Assembly (NCBI GenBank): GCA_018061585.1
Contig: JAGOTU010000001.1
Location: 1 to 37,767 of the forward strand
Reading direction: 5' to 3'
Origin: Minisyncoccota bacterium
GTDB taxonomy: Bacteria; Patescibacteriota; Minisyncoccia; Phycocordibacterales; UBA2100
Length of the DNA stretch: 37,767 nt
Notes under the pieces: generated by a model
What the model saw: the letters and a program-made list of their open reading frames with translations, nothing else
Told to the model about the DNA's origin: nothing
Database searches by the model: none
Part shown: positions 23,618-31,196 of the stretch, one piece after another
How the letters are laid out: every line of letters starts with the position of its first letter
How positions within the stretch are numbered: position 1 is the first letter of the stretch
Position numbers and translations under genes: made by a program

Positions 23618-24742
23618 ATGACAAAAATATTCATTGCGCTGATCGGGTTCGTTCTTCTTATTTACGGCGCACTCGTTCTCATCTCCCCGAGCGAGACACC
23701 GGCCACCACCGATCCGGGTTCTGCGACCACAACAACGACGGGAAGCACGCCCGTTGCGGAGCCGGTCGTGATAGCCGACGAACTCGCGATCCCGTGGGAC
23801 ATCGCGTTCTTGCAAGACGGCTCGTACTTAGTCACTGAGCGTCCGGGAGACGTGCTACACATCTCATCAAACGGGAGTACAACTCGTATAAAGATCTCCA
23901 CGGGCGTTGCCGGTGAAGGAGGGCTCCTGGGCCTGGTATTACACCCGGATTATGCGCGAAACCATTTTGTATATGTGTATATGTCCGAAAAAGCGGGAAC
24001 CATCACATCAAATCGTGTAGTTCGATACACCTACGAGGATGAAAAACTTGACTCCGCAAAAGAGATCATCAAGGGTATCCCGGGCGCGCTGTATCATGAC
24101 GGCGGTCGCATGGAATTCGGACCGGACGGAAAACTCTATATAACGACGGGAGACGCGACACGAGGCGCGCTCGCGCAAGACAAGTCATCGCTCGCCGGTA
24201 AGATACTACGATTGAATGACGATGGAACTATTCCCTCAGACAACCCGTTCGACACTGCAGTGTATTCCTACGGTCATCGAAATCCGCAAGGTCTCGCATG
24301 GGATGAGAGTGGTCAGCTTTGGGAAACCGAACACGGACCGACCGGTGAGGCCGGAAAATGCTGCCGTGACGAGATCAACAAGATCGTCAAAGGCGGCAAC
24401 TACGGCTGGCCGACGATCATCGGTGATGAGAAAGCTGAGGGGCTCATCAGTCCCGCATGGCACTCGGGAGACGACACGTGGGCACCGGCGAGCCTTGTAT
24501 ATCATGACGGCGCATTGTATTTCGGAGGACTCATCGGTACGTCTGTATACAAAGCCACCCTCTCTGATGGAGCGATCAAGTCACTCGACTCATATACCGA
24601 CGGGGAGTACGGACGAATTCGCACGATCCGCAAAGGACCCGACAGTATGTTCTACATTACGACAAGTAACACTGACGGCCGCGGACGGTCGCTCCCCCAC
24701 GATGACCGGATCATTCGCTTCGACCCGCGATCATTCGAATAG
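23618..24742 (+). CDS. PQQ-dependent sugar dehydrogenase-like protein, membrane anchored
   Basis: 374 aa. Residues 1-22 form an anchor, followed by a Thr/Pro/Ser linker and then a six-bladed propeller of the soluble aldose/glucose dehydrogenase family: IPWDIAFLQDGSYLVTERPG, GEGGLLGLVLHPDY, HDGGRMEFGPDGKLYITTGD (with the catalytic-type His), YSYGHRNPQGLAWD, TEHGP, DEINKIVKGGNYGWP. Relatives oxidise sugars using pyrroloquinoline quinone. No PQQ biosynthesis gene is nearby, so cofactor would have to come from elsewhere. CATACT sits six bases before the ATG and no SD is seen. It forms a unit with the lysyl-oxidase gene and converges with murF. Confidence 0.9.
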   Translation: MTKIFIALIGFVLLIYGALVLISPSETPATTDPGSATTTTTGSTPVAEPVVIADELAIPWDIAFLQDGSYLVTERPGDVLHISSNGSTTRIKISTGVAGEGGLLGLVLHPDYARNHFVYVYMSEKAGTITSNRVVRYTYEDEKLDSAKEIIKGIPGALYHDGGRMEFGPDGKLYITTGDATRGALAQDKSSLAGKILRLNDDGTIPSDNPFDTAVYSYGHRNPQGLAWDESGQLWETEHGPTGEAGKCCRDEINKIVKGGNYGWPTIIGDEKAEGLISPAWHSGDDTWAPASLVYHDGALYFGGLIGTSVYKATLSDGAIKSLDSYTDGEYGRIRTIRKGPDSMFYITTSNTDGRGRSLPHDDRIIRFDPRSFE

Positions 24743-24745
24743 CGC

Positions 24746-26035
24746 CTAGCGCTCCTTCCACTCGCTATCCATTCGCACAAGTAGTTCGTCGGCGCGCATT
24801 GGTTCCGCCATTATCTCGAGCACAGTTCTTTCCATTCGCATACTCTGCGAGCCCTTAACGAGAACGACGTCGCCGGGCTTGAGGTCACGTTCCAACTCTT
24901 TCCCCGCGCGTTCTGCCTCGTCCATTTCGTACTGCATGATCTTTGCATCTTTCATTCCGGCGTCGAGCGCGCTTTCTGCAACGAGACGCGAACGGAATCC
25001 GACAGTGCGGAGCATGTCTGCGGTCTCGGCAACGCGCTCCCCTACATGCTTATGCGCCTCAGATGAATAGCGGCCGAGTTCAAGCATGTCGCCGAGTACA
25101 GCGATCTTTCGTTTGCCTTTGACCATTTTCAGGGTGTCCAGTGCGGCAAGAACTGCTGTGGGAGACGAGTTGTAGGTGTCATCAATGATGACCGTGCCCT
25201 TGATACCCGGTAGAACACGAACGCGCCCTGGGGGCGGATCCCACTTGGAAATTGCGGCGGCTGCAACATCGGTATCGATACCGATCACTTCTGCAACTGC
25301 GAGCGCCGCAGTTGCTGCATAGACGCGTGGGCGCCCGAGTGCGTGGTGTACGATCATCGGAACGGTCTCCCCTTTACGCATTATTTTGAACTGCATACCA
25401 TTCGGCATGTCATTCTCATACAATATTTCCTCGCCGAACGCAGCGTAAGAATTCTGTTGATCGAATCCGTATGTGAGTGACGTACCGCGAAAAGAATTCT
25501 GCAGCATACGCATTCGCGCTTCGTCGCCGTTGAGTATCAGCGTGCCGCCCGGTTTCAGGTGATCAGCGAGTTCGCGCTTTTCCTTGAGGACTTCGCCCGG
25601 AGAATTAAAATACTCTACGTGTACCGGAATATCAGGAACGCCGGTTATGACTGAGATGTCAGGTCGCAACCACACAGCGATACGGCGAATGTCTCCCGGA
25701 CGGTCGGCGCCGACCTCAAGCACGAGCCATTTCGGATACGTGCGCGCAAAAATTACAAAAAACCCCTGCACCATATTGCTCAGCCACTTCCACGGGTCAT
25801 TCCAGCCGGTCTCGAGCCCGAGGATAGTGAGCGGTACACCGAATTCACTATTGAAGCTCTTTGCACTTTTGCGCACATGCAGCTCTCCCGAAAGAGCCGC
25901 ATAAATAGCGTCCTTTGTCGTGGTCTTACCTACGGAGCCCGTAACAGCGACGATCGATGGCTTATGACGAAGCAGTACCGCTCGTGCCTCGAGCGTGAGT
26001 ATATAGACAACGACAGACCTGAGAAACGCGACCAT
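24746..26035 (-). CDS. murF: UDP-MurNAc-tripeptide:D-Ala-D-Ala ligase (MurF)
   Basis: Adds D-Ala-D-Ala to the UDP-MurNAc-tripeptide in the cytoplasm to complete the peptidoglycan precursor. It is 429 aa. The Mur-ligase P-loop is TGSVGKTTTKD (about 32-42). The central domain holds LVLEVGADRPGDI and ITGVPDIPVHVEYF (the H/E pattern of MurF), then ILNGDEARM. The C-terminal domain has IDDTYNSSPTAV and LGDMLELG. The frame is open to 26224, but the extra part translates a hairpin array and is rejected. ATG 26035 or 26071 is the likely start. It is the last gene of the dcw cluster here. Confidence 0.92.
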   Translation of the reverse strand: MVAFLRSVVVYILTLEARAVLLRHKPSIVAVTGSVGKTTTKDAIYAALSGELHVRKSAKSFNSEFGVPLTILGLETGWNDPWKWLSNMVQGFFVIFARTYPKWLVLEVGADRPGDIRRIAVWLRPDISVITGVPDIPVHVEYFNSPGEVLKEKRELADHLKPGGTLILNGDEARMRMLQNSFRGTSLTYGFDQQNSYAAFGEEILYENDMPNGMQFKIMRKGETVPMIVHHALGRPRVYAATAALAVAEVIGIDTDVAAAAISKWDPPPGRVRVLPGIKGTVIIDDTYNSSPTAVLAALDTLKMVKGKRKIAVLGDMLELGRYSSEAHKHVGERVAETADMLRTVGFRSRLVAESALDAGMKDAKIMQYEMDEAERAGKELERDLKPGDVVLVKGSQSMRMERTVLEIMAEPMRADELLVRMDSEWKER

Positions 26036-26068
26036 AATGGTGTCTATCCTACCAGATTTTTTACGGAG

Positions 26069-26225
26069 CATCGCGCATTCAAACCGATCCAATCGGTTTG
26101 AATGCGCAGGAAAAGGGTCGGAAAAACGTAGTTTTTCCGTGTAGGAGAGCAGTGAGCGAAGCGAGCGTTGAGAACCGTGGGTTCTCAAAAGGTGATGAAT
26201 TCTGGCCAGGCCAGAATTCATCACC
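26069..26225. repeat. Hairpin array between ftsI and murF
   Basis: Successive perfect or near-perfect hairpins: CATTCAAACCGAT / ATCGGTTTGAATG (26076-26105 region), GGAAAAAC-GTA-GTTTTTCC (about 26120-26139), GAGAACC-GT-GGGTTCTC (about 26170-26187), and a 15-bp stem from GGTGATGAATTCTGG to its complement (26191-26225) that touches the ftsI stop codon. The order and the linker GTGTAGGAGAG resemble the array after tRNA-Glu. Confidence 0.85.
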
Positions 26226-27936
26226 TGTCTGGTGGGATATCGTAGTAATTGATCAAAAATTTTGCGAGATCATCGAACGGCTGCGCGAGTGTGGCAGACG
26301 CGAACTCCGCACCATGCGGCTCTACCGTGAACAGGAAGACGATCAGCTTCGGATCCTGTGCCGGGAAGTAGCCGAAGAACGAGTGGAGGAATCTGTCCTC
26401 GTAATACCCTCGTCCGGGAACGGCGATCTGAGCCGTACCTGTTTTTGCTGCGATGGAATAGTGCTCCATCTTGTATTTGCCGTTCAACAGTGCCTCGTCG
26501 AACACGGTCGTGAGCATTTCGCTCACCGTACGCGCCGTCTCAGATTTTAAGACCTGAATCGACGACGATGCTGCGATCTCGCGCGTAATGCCGCTTTCGT
26601 AGCGGACAGCGGTGACGACGTGCGGATTCGGAAGCATCCCGCCGTTGGCGAGGGCTGATAGCGCTCGCGTCATGGCAATGGGAGAAACAGATACCCCCTG
26701 ACCGAACGAAGCGGCGGCGTAATTCACGTCAGGCGACCGGCCCTCACCAAGTGTGGAAATATCTCCCGTAACTTCGTTCGGCAGGTCGATGCCGGTCTTT
26801 GAACCGAACCCGAATGCTCGCATGTAGTCTGTGAATACCGGGTGCGTCATTTTGTCCGTGATGAACGTGACTCCAAGGTTCAACGACTGATTCAAGACCT
26901 CCTGCATCGGGACCGTGTGTCTTGCTTTGCGATCGTAATTACAGATCGTCTTGGTGCTGCGCTCGATGCAACCGGCGTCGTAATAGGTCGTCGCGGGAGT
27001 GATAGCACCGGAATCTATTCCGACAGCAACCGTGATGGGTTTCATAATAGAGCCGAGTTCATAGCGACCCTCTACGAGAGGATTCCCGAATACGGACGGG
27101 TCGTCCACAGTATTGTACGAATTCGGGTCGAATCCCGGCCGCATACCGAGTGCACGTATCTCCCCCGTGCGCGGATCCATGACTATCCCTCCTGCAATTT
27201 TTGGAGAGTATGTCGACATGACCCCGTCGAGCACCTTTTCTAGTTCCGCCTGAGCCGCCGGTTCGATCGACGTGATGATGTCACCCTGCCGGCCTTCAGT
27301 ATCACGACTGAGTAGTGCACCGACATTCGCAAAGATCTCTGCGAATGGATTCACATACAGCCCCGTCGTCGTTTCGATCAGTGTTGATTCGAACTGTCGT
27401 TCAAGTCCGTATACCCCGACCCGCTTATCGCCCTTGAATCCCACGAACCCGACCGCCTGTGCGGCCAGATGTCCGCCGGGATATGTTCGCCATTGATCTT
27501 GAACCAAGAGAACTCCCTTGATCTTGAGCGCGCGTATCTTTTTTGCCGCGTCGTCGCTCACGCGAAACGCGATCTCTTCATACGGATCGTCTACACGCTT
27601 GATACTTGTGTCATAGCGCTCCCTGTCGATCTTAGTGATCGCATTCATGGATTCGTATGCCCGCTCCGGGTCTGCAATATCGCCGGGCGTTATGGCTATT
27701 CGATACCCTGACTGCATCACTGCCGCTGCAACGAGTGCACCGTCCTTGGTCGTAAAGTAAATGTTGCCGCGATTGAGCGTATCGGGACTTTGTTCCACGT
27801 ATTGTGCCGTCGCGCTACGCCGATATGCCTCACCGCGTGCTATTTGTAATACATAGAGCCGTGCCACCAAGAGCACTGCGATACCAATGAAAAAAACGCC
27901 GATCAGGCGTGTACGAAATGCGATGTTAGATCTCAT
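26221..27936 (-). CDS. ftsI: Septal peptidoglycan transpeptidase (FtsI/PBP3)
   Basis: Cross-links septal peptidoglycan during division. It is 571 aa. Membrane anchor about 9-30. N-terminal pedestal domain about 45-210. Transpeptidase domain with active Ser296 in GSIMKP (SxxK), Ser351-Leu-Asn353 (SxN) in NQSLNLG, and KTG at 498-500 (AAKTGTAQI). There is no PASTA domain. It sits 11 bases after the FtsL-like gene and before murF, the usual dcw order. GGGG upstream of ATG 27936 may serve as SD. Its last codons lie inside the first hairpin of the array at 26191-26225. Confidence 0.95.
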   Translation of the reverse strand: MRSNIAFRTRLIGVFFIGIAVLLVARLYVLQIARGEAYRRSATAQYVEQSPDTLNRGNIYFTTKDGALVAAAVMQSGYRIAITPGDIADPERAYESMNAITKIDRERYDTSIKRVDDPYEEIAFRVSDDAAKKIRALKIKGVLLVQDQWRTYPGGHLAAQAVGFVGFKGDKRVGVYGLERQFESTLIETTTGLYVNPFAEIFANVGALLSRDTEGRQGDIITSIEPAAQAELEKVLDGVMSTYSPKIAGGIVMDPRTGEIRALGMRPGFDPNSYNTVDDPSVFGNPLVEGRYELGSIMKPITVAVGIDSGAITPATTYYDAGCIERSTKTICNYDRKARHTVPMQEVLNQSLNLGVTFITDKMTHPVFTDYMRAFGFGSKTGIDLPNEVTGDISTLGEGRSPDVNYAAASFGQGVSVSPIAMTRALSALANGGMLPNPHVVTAVRYESGITREIAASSSIQVLKSETARTVSEMLTTVFDEALLNGKYKMEHYSIAAKTGTAQIAVPGRGYYEDRFLHSFFGYFPAQDPKLIVFLFTVEPHGAEFASATLAQPFDDLAKFLINYYDIPPDR

Positions 27937-27947
27937 AGAGCGCCCCG

Positions 27948-28292
27948 CTAAATAGCATTGCGCTCTATTGTATCAGCCGTTTCAGCTGCCGCTGTAGCAC
28001 CCGGGCGGTACACGTAGTCTGTATCTGATAGCTCCGAAAGACCGAGGCTCGAACCCGTTTGTGGGGTTACCGCTGCAGAAAGTTGAAAGTACTGTTTCTC
28101 AAGTGACGCAATGGAACTCTGGAGCGAAACACTAGAGCGCGAGGCTTCTTTGCGGGCGATGATATTGAGGACAGATGCGCCGACAAAATACAGATACCCG
28201 CACAAGATGACACCGAGCAATGCAAAAAGCACGCGGAATGCGACCCGTTCGAATGAGTACTCGACCGTCAATGCTTGAATGTGTTTGTTCAT
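27948..28292 (-). CDS. FtsL-like bitopic division protein
   Basis: 114 aa. A short cytoplasmic N-terminus, one membrane helix (about 23-45, VLFALLGVILCGYLYFVGASVL) and then a short coiled-coil-prone extracytoplasmic helix (about 48-80, RKEASRSSVSLQSSIASLEKQYFQL). Sequence alone does not prove identity, but size, topology and position between rsmH and ftsI fit FtsL, which recruits FtsI and FtsW with FtsB. The ATG overlaps the rsmH stop (ATGA), so translation is coupled. Confidence 0.75.
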   Translation of the reverse strand: MNKHIQALTVEYSFERVAFRVLFALLGVILCGYLYFVGASVLNIIARKEASRSSVSLQSSIASLEKQYFQLSAAVTPQTGSSLGLSELSDTDYVYRPGATAAAETADTIERNAI

Positions 28293-29281
28293 ATTTTTTC
28301 TATAACGCGTAATTTGGCACTGCGTGAACGAGGGTTTTCTTTTACCTCCCCCTCGCTTGGCGTTATGGGCCGGCGAGTGATCAGGTTGCCCTGACCGTCG
28401 CGTGCCCATTCCGCAAAACGATGCTTTACGATCCTGTCCTCTGAGCTGTGGAACGAGATGATGGCGAGCCTTCCTCCAGCTTTCAGGAGCGACCACGCGG
28501 CTTCCATTCCCGCCTTCAATGCGCCGAACTCGTCGTTGACCGCTATACGCAAGGCCTGAAACGACTTCGTGGCCGGATGGATCTTGCCGTGACGATACGC
28601 AGCCGGTACGGCTGCACGTATGATCTCTGCGAGCTGACGAGCGGTCTGTATGCGGGAATTCGCGCGTTCGCGAACAATACGCTCCGCAATACGCCTGGAA
28701 TATCGCTCCTCGCCGAATCCGAACAAAATGTCGCTGATCGATTCTTCTGACCAGTCATTGACGATGGTTTCCGCCGTTAGTGTCGCGTTCTTGGAATACG
28801 ACATTGATAGCGGTTCATCGGTCTGGAACGAGAATCCCCGTCCGGCACTTAGTTGGAATTGTGACCATCCGAGATCGAACAGCACTTTGTCTACCTCCTG
28901 AATGCGCACACTTGCGAGCGCATTCTTGAGATTCCGGAAGTTGTCGTTGATCAGGAGCACGGTCGGCCCGTCGCCGGTAAGGGGGACGGGCGAACCATTG
29001 TCTCCGGGAGCCTGGGCATCCGCCAACATATCGCGAGCGCGGCTGACGGCATCTGAATCGGCGTCGACTCCTATCAGGGTGCCGCCTGTGCCTAGCTGCT
29101 TAGCGATTGCGAGCGCATGTCCCGCGCCCCCAAGCGTGCCGTCTACGACGACATCGTTCTTTCTCAACGAAAGCTGTTCCACTGCCTCGTGTAAAAGAAC
29201 TGTTCGATGCCCATCTGAGGTTCGAGCAACAGATGATGACGGCATCGAGTTGCTGGAGGATTGTGAGCGTCGCGTGCGCAT
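28289..29281 (-). CDS. rsmH: 16S rRNA (cytosine-N4-)-methyltransferase RsmH (MraW)
   Basis: Methylates N4 of C1402 in 16S rRNA with SAM. It is 330 aa. SAM motif DGTLGGAGH (about 47-55), GVDADSDAV, FDLGWSQFQL and RGFSF, RRIAERIVRER, HPATKSFQALRIAVNDE, and the closing IISFHSSEDRIVKHRF and ENPRSRSAKLRVIEK are all family blocks. FDLGWSQ replaces the commoner DLGVSS. ATG 29281 is chosen (SD GGAGGA lies somewhat far, about 13 bases); TTG 29290 and ATG 29245 are alternatives. It follows mraZ by 37 bases. Confidence 0.95.
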   Translation of the reverse strand: MRTRRSQSSSNSMPSSSVARTSDGHRTVLLHEAVEQLSLRKNDVVVDGTLGGAGHALAIAKQLGTGGTLIGVDADSDAVSRARDMLADAQAPGDNGSPVPLTGDGPTVLLINDNFRNLKNALASVRIQEVDKVLFDLGWSQFQLSAGRGFSFQTDEPLSMSYSKNATLTAETIVNDWSEESISDILFGFGEERYSRRIAERIVRERANSRIQTARQLAEIIRAAVPAAYRHGKIHPATKSFQALRIAVNDEFGALKAGMEAAWSLLKAGGRLAIISFHSSEDRIVKHRFAEWARDGQGNLITRRPITPSEGEVKENPRSRSAKLRVIEKI

Positions 29282-29318
29282 GACTATCAAAATTCCTCCA
29301 GCAGCTCGAAGCCACCGA

Positions 29319-29753
29319 TTAGAGAGCGCCGATCTCACCGAGTTTCTCGGCAAGAGCATCGGCCTGCTTCTCAATACGGGCTTTGTAGGTGTTCCAGCGT
29401 GTCGCGTCCCAGATCTCGACTCGATCTGACACTCCGGCGAAAACAACGTCTTTCTTCAATCCCGCGAACTGCACCTGGTGCATCGGGATGAGAATACGTC
29501 CCGCAGCGTCGACTTCGACCTCTGCGGCACCGGAAAGAATGAAGCGGTTGAATCCTCGTGTATCGGCCTGTGCAAAAGAAAGTTCCTGGAGCTTCGCAGC
29601 TACCTTTTCCCATTCTTTGCGCGAGTAAACGAACAAGCAGTTATCGAGTCCGCGCGTCATCACGACTTTTTTGCCGAGATCAGTGCGAAAGGATTTGGGA
29701 AGCGAAATTCGCTTCTTTTCATCCAGACTGTGTTCGTATTCGCCGATATACAT
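29319..29753 (-). CDS. mraZ: Transcriptional regulator MraZ
   Basis: 144 aa. Two SpoVT/AbrB-like swapped-hairpin domains: GEYEHSLDEKKRISLPKSFR (about 4-23, the DxKxR signature) and VEVDAAGRILIPMHQ (about 79-93). MraZ binds direct TGGGN repeats in its own promoter and controls the dcw operon. It heads the cluster here, and a matching array of boxes lies 57-101 bases upstream. There is no SD before the ATG. Confidence 0.95.
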   Translation of the reverse strand: MYIGEYEHSLDEKKRISLPKSFRTDLGKKVVMTRGLDNCLFVYSRKEWEKVAAKLQELSFAQADTRGFNRFILSGAAEVEVDAAGRILIPMHQVQFAGLKKDVVFAGVSDRVEIWDATRWNTYKARIEKQADALAEKLGEIGAL

Positions 29754-29809
29754 AGGGTTTCAGACACTCATTCCGCGGAAGTGACCAGCAACTAGACTAT
29801 CCGCTGGTT

Positions 29810-29854
29810 TCCCACTTTTTCCCACTGAATAAGAGTATATACCACTATACCCCA
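29810..29854 (-). promoter_or_regulatory. MraZ operator array around the mraZ promoter
   Basis: Minus-strand boxes TGGGA (29810-29814), TGGGA (29820-29824), TGGTA (29840-29844) and TGGGG (29850-29854) fall on an exact 10-bp grid, with the middle position (29830) degenerate. TATACT (29834-29839) in that gap is the likely -10. This matches the TGGGN-N5-TGGGN operators known for MraZ and implies repression by occlusion. Confidence 0.8.
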
Positions 29855-29886
29855 CTGCATCACAGTTATCCACACGGTACTGCATA

Positions 29887-29916
29887 GGAAAACCGCGCCC
29901 CGGGCGCGGTTTTTCC
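29887..29916 (-). terminator. Terminator of the YciE/YciF-like gene
   Basis: Stem AAAACCGCGCCC / GGGCGCGGTTTT, symmetric, with T-run on both strands. Confidence 0.88.
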
Positions 29917-29934
29917 CTCCGTATCAGCGCCGGA

Positions 29935-30435
29935 TCAGGCTTCGACCAGATCCATCTCTCGGATGTGTTCCTGCACGATGTCAGGAAGCTGTTCGGCCAA
30001 CCAATTTGCCATATCGATCTCGTCTTTGAGAATGTCGGCACAAACCGAGGCCGTCTCTGTATCGTCCAATGCTTCGGCTGCTGCGATGATCGCCGTATAT
30101 GATGCGATCTCAAAATGCTCTGCCGCGTAGGATGCCATGGCGTTCTTTACCAGACTGTCATGCGGCAAGCTTGCCATCACCCCTTTGGCGGCGTTGGCCA
30201 TTTGCATCAGGATATCTTTTCCGCCTGACGCGTCTGTCTTGTGGCGCTTGAGACACCCTTCGACCTTGGTCGCATGAGAGCGAGTCTCTTGTAAGTGATC
30301 TTTTAGCCGCGCCTGTATATCAGGCTTGTCCTCGGTCTCCGCAACCTGCTTCTCGAGAGTCGTGATCAGACCCATTTCCATTGCGTGCGCATCACGAAGC
30401 CACGCAAGATACATATTTTTTTGTTCTTCGTTCAT
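29935..30435 (-). CDS. YciE/YciF-type ferritin-like protein (DUF892)
   Basis: 166 aa. A four-helix bundle of the DUF892 group: an N-terminal helix with Glu/His (LRDAHAMEMGLITTLEKQ), ETRSHATKVEGCL (about 49-61, an ExxH-like metal motif), then AAEHFEIASYTAIIAAAEAL (about 108-127) and DILKDEIDMANWLAEQLP. Glu and His in these places would bind a di-iron or di-manganese centre. Relatives are stress-induced. There is no SD before ATG 30435, and a TAATAA lies eight bases upstream. Confidence 0.85.
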   Translation of the reverse strand: MNEEQKNMYLAWLRDAHAMEMGLITTLEKQVAETEDKPDIQARLKDHLQETRSHATKVEGCLKRHKTDASGGKDILMQMANAAKGVMASLPHDSLVKNAMASYAAEHFEIASYTAIIAAAEALDDTETASVCADILKDEIDMANWLAEQLPDIVQEHIREMDLVEA

Positions 30436-30557
30436 ACGATTATTTATTACCAATAATGATCGATGCAGTATGTAAATGTGCGCGTGATATGAATATGAAA
30501 ACGCAACAGTATAAACCGCGCGAAGCGCGAGGTTAGCGCATTGCAACACGCGATCGT

Positions 30558-30893
30558 CTACAGTGTCTTTAGGAATTCACTACGAACCGCAGCGTAGTAC
30601 TCGGCGCGCTCTTTGCAGAGTTCATTGAATTCGTCCGGGCTTCCGTCGAATTCCTGCACATCAAGGAGATCATCTCGTAGTTCGAGCAGCTCCTGAGAGG
30701 ACACTTCCTGGTCTGATGACTCGAGTCGCTCGATCTCTGCCTGAATTGCTGTCTCCAGATTCGTCTTTCGTTCTTCAATTGATGCCTCGGCAAAGCGCGA
30801 GGAGTCCCATAACTCGATACGGTGACCGAGTAATGCCAGAGTCTCTCTATCAATGGGATCGATCTTTTTTGATTCTCGCGGCTTCTCTATCAT
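30558..30893 (-). CDS. Hypothetical acidic helical protein, 111 aa
   Basis: No family recognised. It is rich in Glu/Arg/Leu and wholly helical in character (about 35-110), with no membrane segment or cysteine cluster. There is no SD; TG-T-TACCAT, an extended -10, ends six bases before ATG 30893, so a leaderless transcript is likely. After its stop lies a hairpin AACCTCGCGC / GCGCGGTT (30512-30532) without a T-run. Confidence 0.6.
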   Translation of the reverse strand: MIEKPRESKKIDPIDRETLALLGHRIELWDSSRFAEASIEERKTNLETAIQAEIERLESSDQEVSSQELLELRDDLLDVQEFDGSPDEFNELCKERAEYYAAVRSEFLKTL

Positions 30894-31002
30894 AGCGAAA
30901 TGGTAACAGATGTATCTCTCCACAGAAATAGCCGGGTACAGGCGTTTGTATGTCCGGAAAATAAAGTCAGCCAACACTTCGTGTTGTCCTCGTTATTTTT
31001 TG

Positions 31003-31073
31003 TGGACCTACGGGGAGTCGAACCCCGACCTGTTCCATGCCATGGAACCGTTCTACCGCTATACTATAGGCCC
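31003..31073 (-). tRNA. tRNA-Ala (anticodon GGC)
   Basis: Acceptor GGGCCTA / TAGGTCC has the G3-U70 identity pair. Anticodon stem GTTCC/GGAAC with loop ATGGCAT. T-arm CGGGG TTCGACT CCCCG. Discriminator A; no encoded CCA. Its trailer AAAAATAACGAGGACA is shared with the other tRNA-Ala gene. Confidence 0.95.
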
Positions 31074-31136
31074 GTTCGCTCTGCATCCTATCAAATACAC
31101 GGGTCGATTCAAAAGCTGTGCGCACAACCCTTAATT

Positions 31137-31157
31137 GACGTCATCATTCATGACGTC
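31137..31157. promoter_or_regulatory. Perfect inverted repeat upstream of the M64-type peptidase gene
   Basis: GACGTCAT - 5 bases - ATGACGTC, centred about 50 bases before the peptidase ATG. Each half contains the self-complementary GACGTC. Possible operator. Confidence 0.5.
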
Positions 31158-31196
31158 TACACTCGAACGACTACTCGAATAGATGTATATATTTTC

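Noticed and set aside
26036..26224. N-terminal extension of murF up to 26224
   Set aside because: It translates the hairpin array and the MurF core begins after 26035.
29866..29874. Replication origin
   Set aside because: Only one DnaA box is present, with no AT-rich unwinding region and no dnaA or dnaN gene.
30900..31196. Long N-terminal extension of the M64-type peptidase frame
   Set aside because: It reads antisense through tRNA-Ala(GGC) and has no protein-like character; the signal peptide begins at 31197.
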